A stretch of 64,000 nt of DNA from Planctomycetota bacterium (GCA_016795245.1 JAEUIA010000045.1:1-64000), one strand, 5' to 3'. Shown: positions 43,950 to 54,328, counted from the first letter of the stretch. Numbers and translations: made by a program. Notes: generated from the letters alone by a model not told the origin.

Positions 43950-44414
43950 ATGGCCCTGGATGTGTTGATCTTGCGCGACCCGCGCGAGTCCTTGCAGAAA
44001 TGTTCGCTCACGCCTTTGCGGGGGATGGCGGGGATCGAGTTCGTGACCTACGAAGGCGGTCGTCGGCTGGATGCCGGGCGGCGCATCCTGTTGCATCCCG
44101 ACGGGAGCGACTTCACCGCGGCGGACCGGGGCAAGCCGCTGCTCCTGATCGACTGCGCCTGGCGCAAGCTGCCCAAATTGCTCGCCACGGTCGACGGCGA
44201 GCTCGAACACCGGCGGCTGCCGCAGCTTGAAACGGCCTATCCGCGGCGCAGCAAGCAGGACACGGATCCGGACCAGGGGCTGGCCTCGGTGGAAGCGCTG
44301 TACGCGGCGCTCGTCCTGCTCGGGGAGGTGCACCCCGAATTGCTCGCCTCGTATCACTGGCGCGATGCGTTCCTGCGCCAGAATCCCGGCCTGGGCTGCA
44401 CCAAAGGCCAATAG
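43950..44414 (+). CDS. Tsr3/DUF367-like protein (putative rRNA aminocarboxypropyltransferase)
   Basis: The 154-aa product resembles the Tsr3 family of SPOUT-like enzymes. In eukaryotes these add an aminocarboxypropyl group to a pseudouridine of 18S rRNA. Matching features are an N-terminal RDPRESLQKCSLTPLRG segment (compare DPKxCxxKxLxG), LLLIDCAWRKLPKL (66-79), RRLPQLETAYP (88-98), SVEALYAALVLLGE (113-126) and SYHWRDAFLRQN (134-145). ATG 43950 starts just before the first conserved segment; the open frame extends far upstream through repeats. It sits inside the split str operon, a fitting place for an rRNA modification gene. The assignment is by motif recall, not by search. Confidence 0.65.
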   Translation: MALDVLILRDPRESLQKCSLTPLRGMAGIEFVTYEGGRRLDAGRRILLHPDGSDFTAADRGKPLLLIDCAWRKLPKLLATVDGELEHRRLPQLETAYPRRSKQDTDPDQGLASVEALYAALVLLGEVHPELLASYHWRDAFLRQNPGLGCTKGQ

Positions 44415-44583
44415 CCCGACCCACGAGGGTCGCGTAGTTTCAGAACGGACGCCGGAGGCCTCCGTCTCCGCCCCGCCCTCGCGGCCGACCTCTCCTCGCG
44501 GCCGAGCGTCCCGAGGGCCGTTTCGAGTTCCCACGGGGCCGATCTGTGCTCCCAAACCTCACTCCGAAAGCAAACGACCCCAG

Positions 44584-46740
44584 ATGAAGATCGACAAGAA
44601 CATCAAGAAGTCGACGGCCGCATTGGCCGCCGCGCTCGGCCTCATGGCCACGGGCGTCTCCGCTCAGAGCCTCATGGTCACGGACGGCACCATCATCATG
44701 GTGACCGGCGATCAGGTCCCGGGCCTCACGACAGGCATCGTGTTCGGCGGGAGCACGCCGGATTCAGGCTCGCTGGACGAAGCCGGCAACGTCTTCTTCC
44801 GCGCGCGCTTCCAAGGCGCCGGCGTGTTGCCGACGGACGATCGCGCGCTGTTCCTCGGCAAGGACCGTTCGAGCCTCGCGATCGCGGTGCGCGCCAACGA
44901 CCCCGTCCCCGGCGTCGCCGGTGCGGTCCTGGCGTCGGCCACTTCGAGCGCCAGCGGTCCGGGCAGCGGCACGCGCCTCGCCGCGAACGGCCAGATGTTC
45001 TGGCCCAGCGGTTTCAGCGGCGGCACCACCACCACGGCGGACGACAGCGGCCTCTTCACAGGCACGATCGGGAACTTCGTGATCGCAGCGCGCGAAGGGG
45101 ATCCGGTCCCCGGAGTCGCCGGCGCCGTGTTCTCGGGCGGGATCGGCGCCCTTTCCCACCAGGGCACGGGGATGAACGACAGCGGTCGCATCCTCTTCAA
45201 GACTTCGCTCTCGGGCGGCCCGGTCACGACGGCCGACAACCAGGCCTGGGTCGGCGGCACCGCCGGCAATTTGGAGATCATGTTCCGCAAGGGCCACACG
45301 CTCGGCTCGGGCGAAGTGGTCAGCGCGCTCGGCTTCATCAGCCAACAGAACGCCTCGGGCGCCTTCATCCACGAAGAGACGCTTTCGACCAGCCTGGGTG
45401 CGACGCCCGCCACCCTGGGCACGGACAAGGTCCTCTTCATCTACACGCCGGGCGGCACGCCCGGCACCGGCACCAACACGCTGGTGGCGCGCGAGGGTGA
45501 CGGCGCTCCGGGCACGGTCGGTGCGTTCCTCGCCAACGCCTCGAACACCTGGTCTCCGAGCATGGGTGCCTCCGCCTTCAACAACAACGGCGTGGGGATC
45601 ATGAACGCGGCGCTCTCCGGTGGGGATGTCGTCGTCGGTCAGAACGACGCGATGACCTACTACGTTTCGATCGCCGGCGGCCTGCAGCCCTTCATGCGCA
45701 AGGGTGACCCGGCCACGGGCACGGACGGAGTGTTCCTGTTCGCCCACACCAGCAACACGATCATCAACAACAACGACGTCGTCGCCTTCCAGGGTGCCAT
45801 CATCGGCGGAACGTCGACGACCGACAACGACTCCGGGATCTGGATCGGGACCCCCGGCAACCTGACGCTCATCGCGCGCGAGGGCGATCCGGCACCGGGC
45901 ACCGTCGGCGCTGCTTACGGCAGCTTCAGCGGGCTCGCCAACTTCTACTTGAACGACCGCAATCAGGTCACCTTCCAGTGCGATCTCATCGGCGGCGATG
46001 CCGTCCCCGGCACGAACGGATCGGCCCTCTACGCCTGGGATCCGAACCTCGGCGTCAAGCAGCTCCTGCGCCAGGGTGACATGATCGAGACCGCGCCGAG
46101 CGTCTTCAAGACGGCCAGCAGCTGGGGCGGCATCCAGTTCTCGAACGGCAACGGCGGCGGTCTCTCGCTGAACCATGCCGGCCGAGTCGCGCTGCGGATC
46201 AACTTCCCGGCCAGTGAAGCTGCGATCATGACCGTCGAGATCCCCGGCCTGACCGGCTCGTCGTTCTGCGACGGGGACGGCACCGGCACGGCTTGCCCGT
46301 GTGCGAACAGCGGCATCGCCGGACACGGCTGCGCCAACTTCAACTTCTCCGACGGCGCGCGCCTCACGGCCGCGGGCCTGGCCTCGATCGCGAACGACAC
46401 GTTGGTGCTCACGGCGACGAACGTTCCCGGCCCGGGTCTCTTCTTCCAGGGTACCGGCCAGTTCGCGGGCGGCGCGGGCATCACCTTCGGTGACGGACTC
46501 CTGTGCGCCGGCGGAACGATCCTGCGCCTCGGCGTCGTGTTCCCGACGGGAACCTCGGCGTCCTACCCGGGCGGTCTGACTCCGGGTCCGATCCACATCG
46601 GCGGCGCGACCGCGGCGAGCGACGTGCGTCACTACCAGTGCTGGTACCGCGACGCGGGCGAGACGTCCCCGGGCATCTCGTTCTGCACGCCGGCCACCTA
46701 CAACCTGACCCAGGGTTGGACGGTGACCTGGACCAACTGA
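44584..46740 (+). CDS. Secreted repeat protein with Cys-rich C-terminal module
   Basis: The 718-aa product has a cleavable signal peptide (STAALAAALGLMATGVSA, cut near residue 27). About seven units follow of roughly 60-80 aa, each marked by a phrase like REGDPVPG: RANDPVPG, REGDPVPG, RKGHTLG, REGDGAPG, RKGDPATG, REGDPAPG, RQGDMIE. They are interspersed with NDSGRILF- or NDRNQVTF-like strands, typical of a beta-propeller or filament. From about residue 560 there is a distinct module FCDGDGTGTACPCANSG, GHGCANF, with FFQGTGQFAGGAGITFGDG. This type is common in planctomycete secreted proteins. Function unknown; extracellular or surface location inferred. Confidence 0.85.
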   Translation: MKIDKNIKKSTAALAAALGLMATGVSAQSLMVTDGTIIMVTGDQVPGLTTGIVFGGSTPDSGSLDEAGNVFFRARFQGAGVLPTDDRALFLGKDRSSLAIAVRANDPVPGVAGAVLASATSSASGPGSGTRLAANGQMFWPSGFSGGTTTTADDSGLFTGTIGNFVIAAREGDPVPGVAGAVFSGGIGALSHQGTGMNDSGRILFKTSLSGGPVTTADNQAWVGGTAGNLEIMFRKGHTLGSGEVVSALGFISQQNASGAFIHEETLSTSLGATPATLGTDKVLFIYTPGGTPGTGTNTLVAREGDGAPGTVGAFLANASNTWSPSMGASAFNNNGVGIMNAALSGGDVVVGQNDAMTYYVSIAGGLQPFMRKGDPATGTDGVFLFAHTSNTIINNNDVVAFQGAIIGGTSTTDNDSGIWIGTPGNLTLIAREGDPAPGTVGAAYGSFSGLANFYLNDRNQVTFQCDLIGGDAVPGTNGSALYAWDPNLGVKQLLRQGDMIETAPSVFKTASSWGGIQFSNGNGGGLSLNHAGRVALRINFPASEAAIMTVEIPGLTGSSFCDGDGTGTACPCANSGIAGHGCANFNFSDGARLTAAGLASIANDTLVLTATNVPGPGLFFQGTGQFAGGAGITFGDGLLCAGGTILRLGVVFPTGTSASYPGGLTPGPIHIGGATAASDVRHYQCWYRDAGETSPGISFCTPATYNLTQGWTVTWTN

Positions 46741-46859
46741 GCCTGGGGCGCGCACTGCGCCTGGTTTGAATGCGGGGCCGATCTGGACATGGGGTCCGGA
46801 TCGGCCTCGCGCACATCACCGCGTGTCGTTCCCGAGTCCGGCTCGGCTACGATGCGACG

Positions 46860-48932
46860 ATGGACCTGTCGCGTCTCAGGAACATCGGGATCGCCGCGCA
46901 CATCGACGCGGGGAAGACCACGGTCTCGGAGCGCATCCTGTTCGACGCGGGTGTCGAGCATCGCTTCGGCAACGTCGACGAGGGGACGACCGTCTTGGAT
47001 TGGATGCCGGCCGAACGCGAGCGCGGCATCACGATCACAGCCGCCGCGACGCGCGTGCCGTGGCGCGATCATGCGATCAATTTGATCGACACCCCCGGTC
47101 ACGTCGACTTCACGATCGAAGTCGAGCGCTCCATGCGCGTGCTCGACGGCGCGATTCTGGTGATCGACGCCGTGATGGGCGTGCAGGCGCAATCCGAAAC
47201 CGTCTGGCGCCAGATGCAGCGTCACCGCGTGCCGTACTTCGCCTTCGTGAACAAGCTCGATCGTCCGGGTGCGAACTACCTCAAGGCCGTCGCGCACATC
47301 GAAAAGCGCCTGCACGTGCGTGCCATTCCGGTGCAGTACCCTCTGATCAAGCCCGCGGCCGGTGGCGGCAGCGTGGTGGAGGGCATCGTCGATCTGCTGG
47401 ACAAGCGCACGTGGCGTTTCGATGCCGACACGAAAGAAGCGCGCCTCGTCGACGAAGCACTGAGCGCCGATGTGAGCGACGAAGTCGGCGTGCTGCACGC
47501 CGAATTGCTCGAGGCTCTGGCCGAGGACGACAACGACGTCCTGCGCGCGCTGGTCGAGGGCGAAACGATCGCGCGCGACAAACTCAACGCAGCCCTCCGC
47601 GCGCGCGTCTTGGGCGGGACGCTCGTGCCGGTCTTGTGCGGTGTCGCTCTGCGCAACATCGGGATCCATCCGCTGCTCGACGCCGTCGTCGATTGGCTGC
47701 CGTCGCCGCTCGACGCGCCCCCGATCGCGGGGACGGAACCCGAGTCCGGCGCCGCGTGCACGCGTGCTCCGCGCGCATCCGAGCCGTTCTGTGCACTGGC
47801 GTTCAAGCTGCAGGCGCTCACGCACGGCGACCTGACTTTCGCGCGCATCTACTCGGGCGCGGTGCAGAGCGGCGATCACGTCTGGAATCCCCGCACGAAA
47901 CACCTCGAACGCATCGCGCGCATCCTGCGCATGCACGCCAATCACGGCGAAGGACTGGAGACGGCATCCGCCGGCGACATCGTCGCGTTCACGGGACTCA
48001 AGCACACGGCGACCGGCGACACTTTGTGCGCGCGCGCAGCGCCGATCGTGCTCGAGAGCTTGATCCCGCTTGAGCCCGTGCTTTCGCTCGTGATCGAACC
48101 GCGCGATTCCGGTGACCGCGAGAAGCTGGCCGCAGCACTCGCGCGGCTCGTGCACGAAGACCCGAGCTTTCACGCGAAGGACGACGCCGACACGGGTCAG
48201 TGGATCATCTCCGGGATGGGGGAGTTGCACCTGGAAGTCCTGAAGCACCGCCTGGCGCAGGAATTCCACGTCGAAGCATCGGTGGGCAAACCGCGCGTCG
48301 CCTACCGCGAGGCCGTCGTGCGCGGCGGACGCGGAGCGGCGCGCGTCGAGCGCACCGTCGGACAGAAGGACATATTTGGTGCGATCGAACTCGAAGTGCG
48401 CCCCGATCCCGAGGGCGCGCAATGCGTGATCAACTGGTCGGACGGTTGCCCGATCCCGACGGCTTTTCGGCGCGCCGTCCACGAAGCCCTGACACTCGAG
48501 GCCGAAGTCGGTCCGCGCTTCGGGTTCCCGCTCGTGCAATTGCAGATCCAGATCACCGGCGGCGACAGCGAACCGCAGCGCAATTCCGAGATGGCCTTCG
48601 CGCAGAGCGCCGCCCAGGCCTTGCGCACCGCGCTCTCCGAGGCCGAGGTGGCGCTGCTCGAGCCCTGGATGAACTTCGAGATCCAGACTCCGGGCGAATT
48701 CGCGAGCGGGATCCTCGCCGACCTCAATGCCCGCCGCGCCGAGGTCGGGGACGTGACCCACGAAGGGGCGTTCAGGACCCTGTCGGGCACGGTTGCGCTT
48801 TCGAAGATGTTCGGCTACTCGACGGCCGTTCGCTCGCTTTCGCAGGGTCGGGCGAGCTTCTCCATGTCGCCCAGCGGCCACAGGGCCGTTCCGGAGGCGG
48901 AGTTGGAGGCGCGCGGGCTGGTCTGGCGCTGA
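46860..48932 (+). CDS. fusA: Elongation factor G family GTPase
   Basis: EF-G drives translocation on the ribosome. From ATG 46860 the product is 690 aa. G1 is AHIDAGKTT, switch [15 protein letters not shown]3 DTPGHVDF and G4 NKLD. Domains II-V follow, with [16 protein letters not shown] and the domain IV tip region. Its place before rpsJ fits the str-operon fusA. The switch I wording [20 protein letters not shown] is also compatible with an EF-G paralogue (EF-G2 type), which I cannot exclude. There is no Shine-Dalgarno. A TACGAT -10-like hexamer (46848-46853) would start the transcript close to the ATG, so a near-leaderless mRNA is possible. Confidence 0.9.
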   Translation: MDLSRLRNIGIAAHIDAGKTTVSERILFDAGVEHRFGNVDEGTTVLDWMPAERERGITITAAATRVPWRDHAINLIDTPGHVDFTIEVERSMRVLDGAILVIDAVMGVQAQSETVWRQMQRHRVPYFAFVNKLDRPGANYLKAVAHIEKRLHVRAIPVQYPLIKPAAGGGSVVEGIVDLLDKRTWRFDADTKEARLVDEALSADVSDEVGVLHAELLEALAEDDNDVLRALVEGETIARDKLNAALRARVLGGTLVPVLCGVALRNIGIHPLLDAVVDWLPSPLDAPPIAGTEPESGAACTRAPRASEPFCALAFKLQALTHGDLTFARIYSGAVQSGDHVWNPRTKHLERIARILRMHANHGEGLETASAGDIVAFTGLKHTATGDTLCARAAPIVLESLIPLEPVLSLVIEPRDSGDREKLAAALARLVHEDPSFHAKDDADTGQWIISGMGELHLEVLKHRLAQEFHVEASVGKPRVAYREAVVRGGRGAARVERTVGQKDIFGAIELEVRPDPEGAQCVINWSDGCPIPTAFRRAVHEALTLEAEVGPRFGFPLVQLQIQITGGDSEPQRNSEMAFAQSAAQALRTALSEAEVALLEPWMNFEIQTPGEFASGILADLNARRAEVGDVTHEGAFRTLSGTVALSKMFGYSTAVRSLSQGRASFSMSPSGHRAVPEAELEARGLVWR

Positions 48933-48970
48933 AACTCCCCGATCTTCGCACCGGAGAGAGTTACGGATCG

Positions 48971-48999
48971 TTGACGGGGGAGGGGGCCACTGCTATTGT
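48971..48999 (+). promoter_or_regulatory. Candidate promoter of the S10 operon
   Basis: TTGACG (48971-48976) and TATTGT (48994-48999) are separated by exactly 17 bp, between the EF-G gene and rpsJ. Confidence 0.6.
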
Positions 49000-49116
49000 T
49001 CTCGGCCCTTTCCCCCTCGGCGGACGCGCGTCTCCATCGACGCGAGCGCTGCCGGGGTGAAGAGGATCCCCCCGTTTCGAACCACTCACGCCGAAGTCTG
49101 CCCGCCGATCACGCAC

Positions 49117-49422
49117 ATGAAGGACAAGATCCAGATCCGTATGGAGGCCTACGATCACGAAGCTCTCGATCAATCGGGACTCGAGATCGTGGAAACCGCC
49201 AAGAGGACGGGTGCGCGCGTCGCCGGACCGATCCCGTTGCCGACGCGAATCGAGCGCTACACCGTGCTCCGTTCGCCGTTCATCGACAAGAAGTCGCGCG
49301 AGCAGTTCGAAATCCGCACGCACAAACGCCTCATCTACATTTCGGAGCCGACCAGTCAAACGGTCGACGCTCTCTCCAACCTCAACATGCCTGCGGGCGT
49401 GGACATCCGCATCAAGGCCTGA
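49117..49422 (+). CDS. rpsJ: 30S ribosomal protein S10
   Basis: The 101-aa S10 has [31 protein letters not shown] sequence (in two parts), [35 protein letters not shown] (in parts) and VDIRIKA at the end. The start ATG 49117 gives the usual length. It opens the S10 operon and is also the NusB partner in antitermination. Confidence 0.97.
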   Translation: MKDKIQIRMEAYDHEALDQSGLEIVETAKRTGARVAGPIPLPTRIERYTVLRSPFIDKKSREQFEIRTHKRLIYISEPTSQTVDALSNLNMPAGVDIRIKA

Positions 49423-49721
49423 TGGCCTTCGAGCGCGGCGCACCGAGCGATCGGTCGCGTCGCGTGGGATGGAGGCTCTCCCCCGGGAGAGTCTTCGACA
49501 CGACTCGCAGCTCTTTTTAAGCCCTGTTTCGATAGGTGAACCCGTTGCCGCCGACGCTGTCGGTGCCCGGGGATCACCGTGCATCTGAAGCACTGCGGAG
49601 TCATCCGCGGCGCGGAGCATGCAGCCGCGTGGCCAGGCGTTGGGTGTTCTCCACTGTGGAGAGATCCCCTGGTCGAACCGGCGAGCCGATGAACCCGGCA
49701 AAGGACGGAGTTCGAGAGATC
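49423..49721 (+). promoter_or_regulatory. rpsJ-rplC structured leader
   Basis: The 299-bp gap has no supported gene but several stems. ACCGA-GCGA-TCGGT (49442-49455) has a GNRA-type tetraloop. CTCTCC/GGAGAG lies at 49476-49491. The palindrome TCTCCACTGTGGAGA is near 49655-49669. The rest of the operon is compact, so an RNA regulatory role is plausible. Confidence 0.5.
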
Positions 49722-50393
49722 ATGACGCTGATCCTAGGACGAAAGCGCGGAATGACTCAGCTGTTTGCTGAGGACGGCACGGTCACGGGTGTGACCGTGG
49801 TCGAAGTCGGTCCGTGCACAGTCACCCAGATCCGAACGGTCGAGACGGACGGCTACGACGCCGTGCAGCTCGGTTTCGGTGACATCAAGGACAAGCACGC
49901 GGCGAAGCCGCAGCTCGGTCATTTCAAGAAGAACGGTGTCGCGCCCAAGCGCTTTTTGCGCGAAGAGCGACTCATGAAGCCCGCCACGCAAAAGGTCGGC
50001 GACACGGTCCTCGCCACGGTCTTCAACGTCGGCGATCTCGTCGACGTGACGGGCACGATGAAAGGCCGCGGATACGCGGGCACGATCAAGCGCCACGGCT
50101 TCAGCCGAGGTCCCGAGACGCACGGTTGCATGAACGTGCGCCAGCCCGGCTCGCTCGCCAGCAAGCGCATCGGCAAGGTCATCAAGGGCAAGCGCCTCGG
50201 CGGTCACTACGGTGCCACGCGCGAGACCTCCAAGAACCTGATCGTGATGCGCGTCGATCAAGAGCGGAACCTGCTCTACCTGAAAGGTTCCGTCGCCGGC
50301 CCGAACACCGGTTACATCCAGGTCCGCACCGCGCGCACGGGCGTCAAGAAGGTCGGTCCGGCGGTCACGCCCGGCAAGGGCAAGAAGGCCTGA
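49722..50393 (+). CDS. rplC: 50S ribosomal protein L3
   Basis: The 223-aa L3 starts ILGRKRGMTQLF after ATG 49722 and has GRGYAGTIKRHGFSRGPETHG and RQPGSLASKRIGKVIKGKRLGGHYG (in parts). An in-frame ATG at 49689 would add 11 residues not found in typical L3. Confidence 0.97.
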   Translation: MTLILGRKRGMTQLFAEDGTVTGVTVVEVGPCTVTQIRTVETDGYDAVQLGFGDIKDKHAAKPQLGHFKKNGVAPKRFLREERLMKPATQKVGDTVLATVFNVGDLVDVTGTMKGRGYAGTIKRHGFSRGPETHGCMNVRQPGSLASKRIGKVIKGKRLGGHYGATRETSKNLIVMRVDQERNLLYLKGSVAGPNTGYIQVRTARTGVKKVGPAVTPGKGKKA

Positions 50394-50399
50394 TCCATC

Positions 50400-51128
50400 A
50401 TGAAGGTCCAAAGCTACAAGGCCGGTAAAGTCGGCTCCGTCGAAGTCGATTCGACGCCGTTCGGTGACAAGGTCATGCACCGACTTCTGAAGGAAGTCGT
50501 GATCATGTACCAGGCGAACAAGCGCCTCGGCACCGCCAAGACGAAGACCCGCGCCGAAGTGCACGGCAGCCACGCCAAGCCGTGGAAGCAAAAGCACACC
50601 GGTCGCGCGCGCGCCGGCGACAAGAAGTCGCCCCTGTGGCGTTCGGGCGGCACGGTCTTCGGACCGGTTCCGCACAGCTTCAGCTTCTACATGCCGGCGC
50701 AAGCTCGCCGCGTAGCGCTGCGCTCGGCGATCGCCGGCAAGATGAAGGAGAACGAGTTCGTCGTCGCCGAATTGCCGAAGCTCTCCGCGCCCTCGGCCAA
50801 GGCCGCGCGCAAGTTGCTCTCCGATCTCGGTGCCCCGCGCAAGGCGCTGGTCGTGCTGTCCAAGCCCGACACGAACGTGTGGAAGTCGTTCCGCAATTTC
50901 CCTGGCGTCGAAGTGCGCACCGCAGACGAACTGAACGCGCTGCAGGTCCTGAACGGCGGCTTGATCGTGGCCGAACAGGTCGCCGTCACGGCACTCGCCG
51001 AACGCGTGGGCAAGAAGGGCGAGCGCGGCTCGCAGACCAGCATCAAGAAGGCCGTGCTCGAGAAGAAGCTCGCCGAGAAAAAGGCCGCCAAGGATGCCGC
51101 CAAGCAAGCAAAGGCCGGTGACGCATGA
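50400..51128 (+). CDS. rplD: 50S ribosomal protein L4
   Basis: The 242-aa L4 has the exit-tunnel loop region KTKTRAEVHGSHAKPWKQKH and GRARAGDKKSPLWRSGGTVFG. A Lys/Ala-rich tail of about 30 residues is extra. In many bacteria L4 autoregulates the S10 operon. It overlaps rplW by 4 bp. Confidence 0.97.
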   Translation: MKVQSYKAGKVGSVEVDSTPFGDKVMHRLLKEVVIMYQANKRLGTAKTKTRAEVHGSHAKPWKQKHTGRARAGDKKSPLWRSGGTVFGPVPHSFSFYMPAQARRVALRSAIAGKMKENEFVVAELPKLSAPSAKAARKLLSDLGAPRKALVVLSKPDTNVWKSFRNFPGVEVRTADELNALQVLNGGLIVAEQVAVTALAERVGKKGERGSQTSIKKAVLEKKLAEKKAAKDAAKQAKAGDA

Positions 51129-51415
51129 GCAGTCTCGATCGCCTGTACCACATCATCAAGGCCCCGGTCCTGACCGAGAAGGGCACCGATGATCAACAGA
51201 AGCGCAACGCCTACACCTTCCGCGTGCCCGTCGACGCCAACAAGATCGAGATCAAGTCGGCCGTCGAAACGCTGTTCAAGGTCAAGGTCAAGGCGGTGAA
51301 CACGCTGCGCATCATGCCCAAGGTCAAGCGCCGTGGTTACGTCGCCGGCACCTCTCCGGCTTGGAAGAAGGCCATGGTCATGCTGAAGGAAGGGGACACG
51401 ATCGAACTGCTCTGA
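51125..51415 (+). CDS. rplW: 50S ribosomal protein L23
   Basis: The 96-aa L23 has LYHIIKAPVLTEKGT, YTFRVPVDANKIEIKSAVE and VKTVNTLRI-like VKAVNTLRIMPKVKR. It lies at the tunnel exit and docks SRP and trigger factor. The start overlaps rplD (ATGA). Confidence 0.96.
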   Translation: MSSLDRLYHIIKAPVLTEKGTDDQQKRNAYTFRVPVDANKIEIKSAVETLFKVKVKAVNTLRIMPKVKRRGYVAGTSPAWKKAMVMLKEGDTIELL

Positions 51416-51453
51416 GCCTCTGAGCTCACAGCAACACTCGAGATGGAATCACC

Positions 51454-52296
51454 ATGGGAATCAAGAGCTACCGCCCCACATCCGCAGGCCGCCGCTTCGG
51501 CACCGTTCTCGACTACTCCGAGATCACCAAAGCGACGCCTGAGAAGAGCCTCGTCACAGGCAAGCGCCGCACCGGCGGCCGCAACAACCACGGTCACCAG
51601 ACGCGTCGTCACCGCGCCGGTGGCAACAAGCGTTCGTACCGCGTCATCGATTTCAGGCGCGACAAGGACGGCGTGCCGGCCAAGGTCGACTCGATCCAGT
51701 ACGACCCGAATCGCACGGCGAACATTGCGCTCCTGCACTACGCGGACGGCGACAAGCGCTACATCATCGCGCCTCAAGGTCTCGTGCCCGGCATGACCGT
51801 GCGCTCCGGCCACGGCTCGGATCCGCTCGTCGGCAATTCGATGGCGCTCTCCGACGTTCCGGTCGGTCTCGAGATCCACAACGTCGAATTGAACCCGGGT
51901 CGCGGCGGCCAGTTGTGCCGTTCGGCCGGCTCGGTCGCGCAGCTCACCGCGCGCGAAGGCGAGTACGCGATCGTGCAGCTCTCCTCCGGGGAACTGCGCA
52001 AGATCCACGTCACCTGCCGCGCCACGATCGGTCGCATCGGCAACACCGATCACCAGAACGTGAGCCTCGGCAAGGCCGGTCGCAAGCGCCACATGGGCTA
52101 CCGCCCGCACGTGCGCGGTACGGCCAAGAACCCTGTCGATCACCCGATGGGCGGCGGCGAAGGCCGCACCGCCGGCGGTCGTCACCCGTGCTCGCCGAAT
52201 GCCGTGCTCGCCAAGGGCGGCAAGACGCGTCGTCGGAAAAACCCCACCAACAAGTTCATCATGCGCCGCCGCAAGCCCGGCTCGCACCACTCCTGA
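51454..52296 (+). CDS. rplB: 50S ribosomal protein L2
   Basis: The 280-aa L2 shows [52 protein letters not shown] and the peptidyl-transferase-centre region GVAMNPVDHP-like [20 protein letters not shown]. Its near-terminal [11 protein letters not shown] is the usual L2 end. Confidence 0.98.
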   Translation: MGIKSYRPTSAGRRFGTVLDYSEITKATPEKSLVTGKRRTGGRNNHGHQTRRHRAGGNKRSYRVIDFRRDKDGVPAKVDSIQYDPNRTANIALLHYADGDKRYIIAPQGLVPGMTVRSGHGSDPLVGNSMALSDVPVGLEIHNVELNPGRGGQLCRSAGSVAQLTAREGEYAIVQLSSGELRKIHVTCRATIGRIGNTDHQNVSLGKAGRKRHMGYRPHVRGTAKNPVDHPMGGGEGRTAGGRHPCSPNAVLAKGGKTRRRKNPTNKFIMRRRKPGSHHS

Positions 52297-52313
52297 TCGG
52301 GAACTGAAGTCAC

Positions 52314-52607
52314 ATGGGACGTAGTGTCAAAAAGGGCCCCTTCATCGACGAGCACCTCATGAAGAAGGTGAACGCCGAGATCAAGAAGGGCACGAAGAAC
52401 CCGATCAAGACCTGGTCGCGGCGCAGCACCATTCCGCCCGAATTCATCGGGCACACGTTCATGGTGCACAACGGCAAGATGCACCTGAAGGTCTACGTGA
52501 CCGAGGACATGGTCGGCCACAAGCTCGGCGAGTTCTCCGTGACGCGCGTGTTCCGCGGCCACACGAACAAGAAGGAAGCTTCGAAGAGCGAGGGGAGCCC
52601 GGCATGA
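52314..52607 (+). CDS. rpsS: 30S ribosomal protein S19
   Basis: The 97-aa S19 is recognised by [39 protein letters not shown] and [12 protein letters not shown]. It overlaps rplV by 4 bp. Confidence 0.98.
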   Translation: MGRSVKKGPFIDEHLMKKVNAEIKKGTKNPIKTWSRRSTIPPEFIGHTFMVHNGKMHLKVYVTEDMVGHKLGEFSVTRVFRGHTNKKEASKSEGSPA

Positions 52608-53113
52608 GCGCGCAAGAATTCATCGCCAAGCACCGCTTCGCGCGCATCACCGCGCGCAAGGCCGGTCGCATCGCGGACTTGATCCGCGGTCGCGACGTCA
52701 ACGAAGCGCTGGAATTGCTGCACTTCACGCCGAACCGCGGCGCGAGCTTCTACGAGAAGGTCGTCAAGTCGGCCGTCGCGAACGCCAGCCTCGACGAGAA
52801 CGTCAACGTCAACCGCCTGTTCGTGTGCGACGCGCGCGCGGACATCGGACCGCTCTTGAACAATCGCCTGCGCTTCCGTCCGGGCCCCCAGGGGCGCGCG
52901 ATGCCGTTCGCCAAGCGTTTGAGCCACCTCACCATCAAGGTGAAGGAGCGTGAGGACGCGCCGGAGAAGCAGTCCAAGTCCAAGGGCAAGAAAGCTGCGT
53001 CGAAGTCCGGCGCAAAGAGTTCGACGCAAGCCAAGTCCACAGAAGCGCCGGCGAAGAAGGCCGCGCCCAAGACCAAAGCCAAGCAGAAGAGCACGGAAGG
53101 GGACGAGAAGTAG
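52604..53113 (+). CDS. rplV: 50S ribosomal protein L22, with long basic tail
   Basis: The first 110 or so residues are L22 ([50 protein letters not shown]). A further 55 or so residues, rich in Lys, Ala and Ser, form a disordered extension not found in standard L22. Tails of this kind also occur here on L4, L19 and the HU-like protein. Confidence 0.95.
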   Translation: MSAQEFIAKHRFARITARKAGRIADLIRGRDVNEALELLHFTPNRGASFYEKVVKSAVANASLDENVNVNRLFVCDARADIGPLLNNRLRFRPGPQGRAMPFAKRLSHLTIKVKEREDAPEKQSKSKGKKAASKSGAKSSTQAKSTEAPAKKAAPKTKAKQKSTEGDEK

Positions 53114-53135
53114 GCCCCTCCGGCCACCACACACC

Positions 53136-53906
53136 ATGGGACAAAAAATCCACCCGACCGGCTTCCGCCTGGGCACCATCGAGCCCTGGCGCTCACGCTG
53201 GTACGCGACCAAGAAGGACTTCGGCCGCCTGCTCCTGCAGGACAAGAAGATCCGCGATCACGTGCAGAAGGAATTCGGCTCGGCCGGCATCCCGCGCATC
53301 GAGATCGAGCGCACGAGCGATGCGGTCAACGTCATCATCTACACTGCGCGTCCCGGCGTCCTCGTCGGCCGCAAGGGCATCCGCGTCGAGGAGCTCAAGA
53401 AGGAGCTCCAGAAGATGACGGGTTCGACCTGCCACCTGACGCTGCACGAAGTGAAGCGCCCGGAACTCGAGTCGAAGCTCGTCGCCGAGGTCGTGGCCGA
53501 AGCGCTCGAGAAGCGCATGGCCTTCCGTCGCGCCACGAAGCGCGCGATGCAGACCACGCTGCAAGCCGGCGCGAAGGGCGTGAAGATCGAGCTCAACGGT
53601 CGTCTCGGCGGTGCCGAGATGGCGCGTCAGAGCAAGGAGCGCGAGGGCCGCGTGCCGCTCTCGACCCTGCAGGCGCACGTCGACTACGGCACCGCACAGG
53701 CCAAGACGTCGTACGGCGTGATCGGCGTGAAGGTCTGGATCTACAAGGGTCTGATCGAGCGCGGAACGTTCATCGACTTCAAGGCTCAACTCGGCGGCCC
53801 GCCGCAGCGCGGCGGTGATCGTCCGCGCTTCAACCGTGATCGCGGTCCGCGTCCGGGTTCCGCACCGTCTGCACCGAAGGAGGCTCGCCATGGCACTGAT
53901 GCCTAA
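53136..53906 (+). CDS. rpsC: 30S ribosomal protein S3
   Basis: This 256-aa S3 starts [18 protein letters not shown]. It has the KH domain around [17 protein letters not shown] and the C-terminal [18 protein letters not shown] and VKVWIYKG. An Arg/Pro-rich tail overlaps the rplP start by 17 bp. Confidence 0.98.
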   Translation: MGQKIHPTGFRLGTIEPWRSRWYATKKDFGRLLLQDKKIRDHVQKEFGSAGIPRIEIERTSDAVNVIIYTARPGVLVGRKGIRVEELKKELQKMTGSTCHLTLHEVKRPELESKLVAEVVAEALEKRMAFRRATKRAMQTTLQAGAKGVKIELNGRLGGAEMARQSKEREGRVPLSTLQAHVDYGTAQAKTSYGVIGVKVWIYKGLIERGTFIDFKAQLGGPPQRGGDRPRFNRDRGPRPGSAPSAPKEARHGTDA

Positions 53907-54309
53907 ACGGACCAAGTTCCGCAAAGTTCACCGCGGCAAGATGAAGGGCGAGGCCACGCGTGGCCATCGCGTCGCGTTCGGCGACTACGGCCTGCAGTCC
54001 ATGGACTACTGCTGGTTGTCCGGTCGTCAGATCGAGGCCGGTCGTGTCGCGGCGAGCCGCGCCACCGACGGTTCGGCGCGCGTCTGGATCCGCGTCTTCC
54101 CGCACAAGCCCGTCTCGAGCAAGCCCGCCGAAGTGCGCATGGGTTCGGGCAAGGGTGAAGTCGAGTTCTGGGCCGCCGAGATCAAGCCCGGCACCGTGCT
54201 CTACGAAATCGGCGGCGTGACGGAAGAGAAGGCGAAGATGGCCTTCAAGCGCGTCGCTCACAAGATGCCCATCAAAGTGAAGATGATCCGTCGTCTGCCC
54301 ACGACCTGA
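53890..54309 (+). CDS. rplP: 50S ribosomal protein L16
   Basis: The 139-aa L16 has [35 protein letters not shown] and [21 protein letters not shown] chose ATG 53890, because AAGGAGG (53877-53883) is well placed for it. A second ATG three codons on (53899) is the alternative. Confidence 0.97.
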   Translation: MALMPKRTKFRKVHRGKMKGEATRGHRVAFGDYGLQSMDYCWLSGRQIEAGRVAASRATDGSARVWIRVFPHKPVSSKPAEVRMGSGKGEVEFWAAEIKPGTVLYEIGGVTEEKAKMAFKRVAHKMPIKVKMIRRLPTT

Positions 54310-54328
54310 TCGAACGGACCCAAGAACC

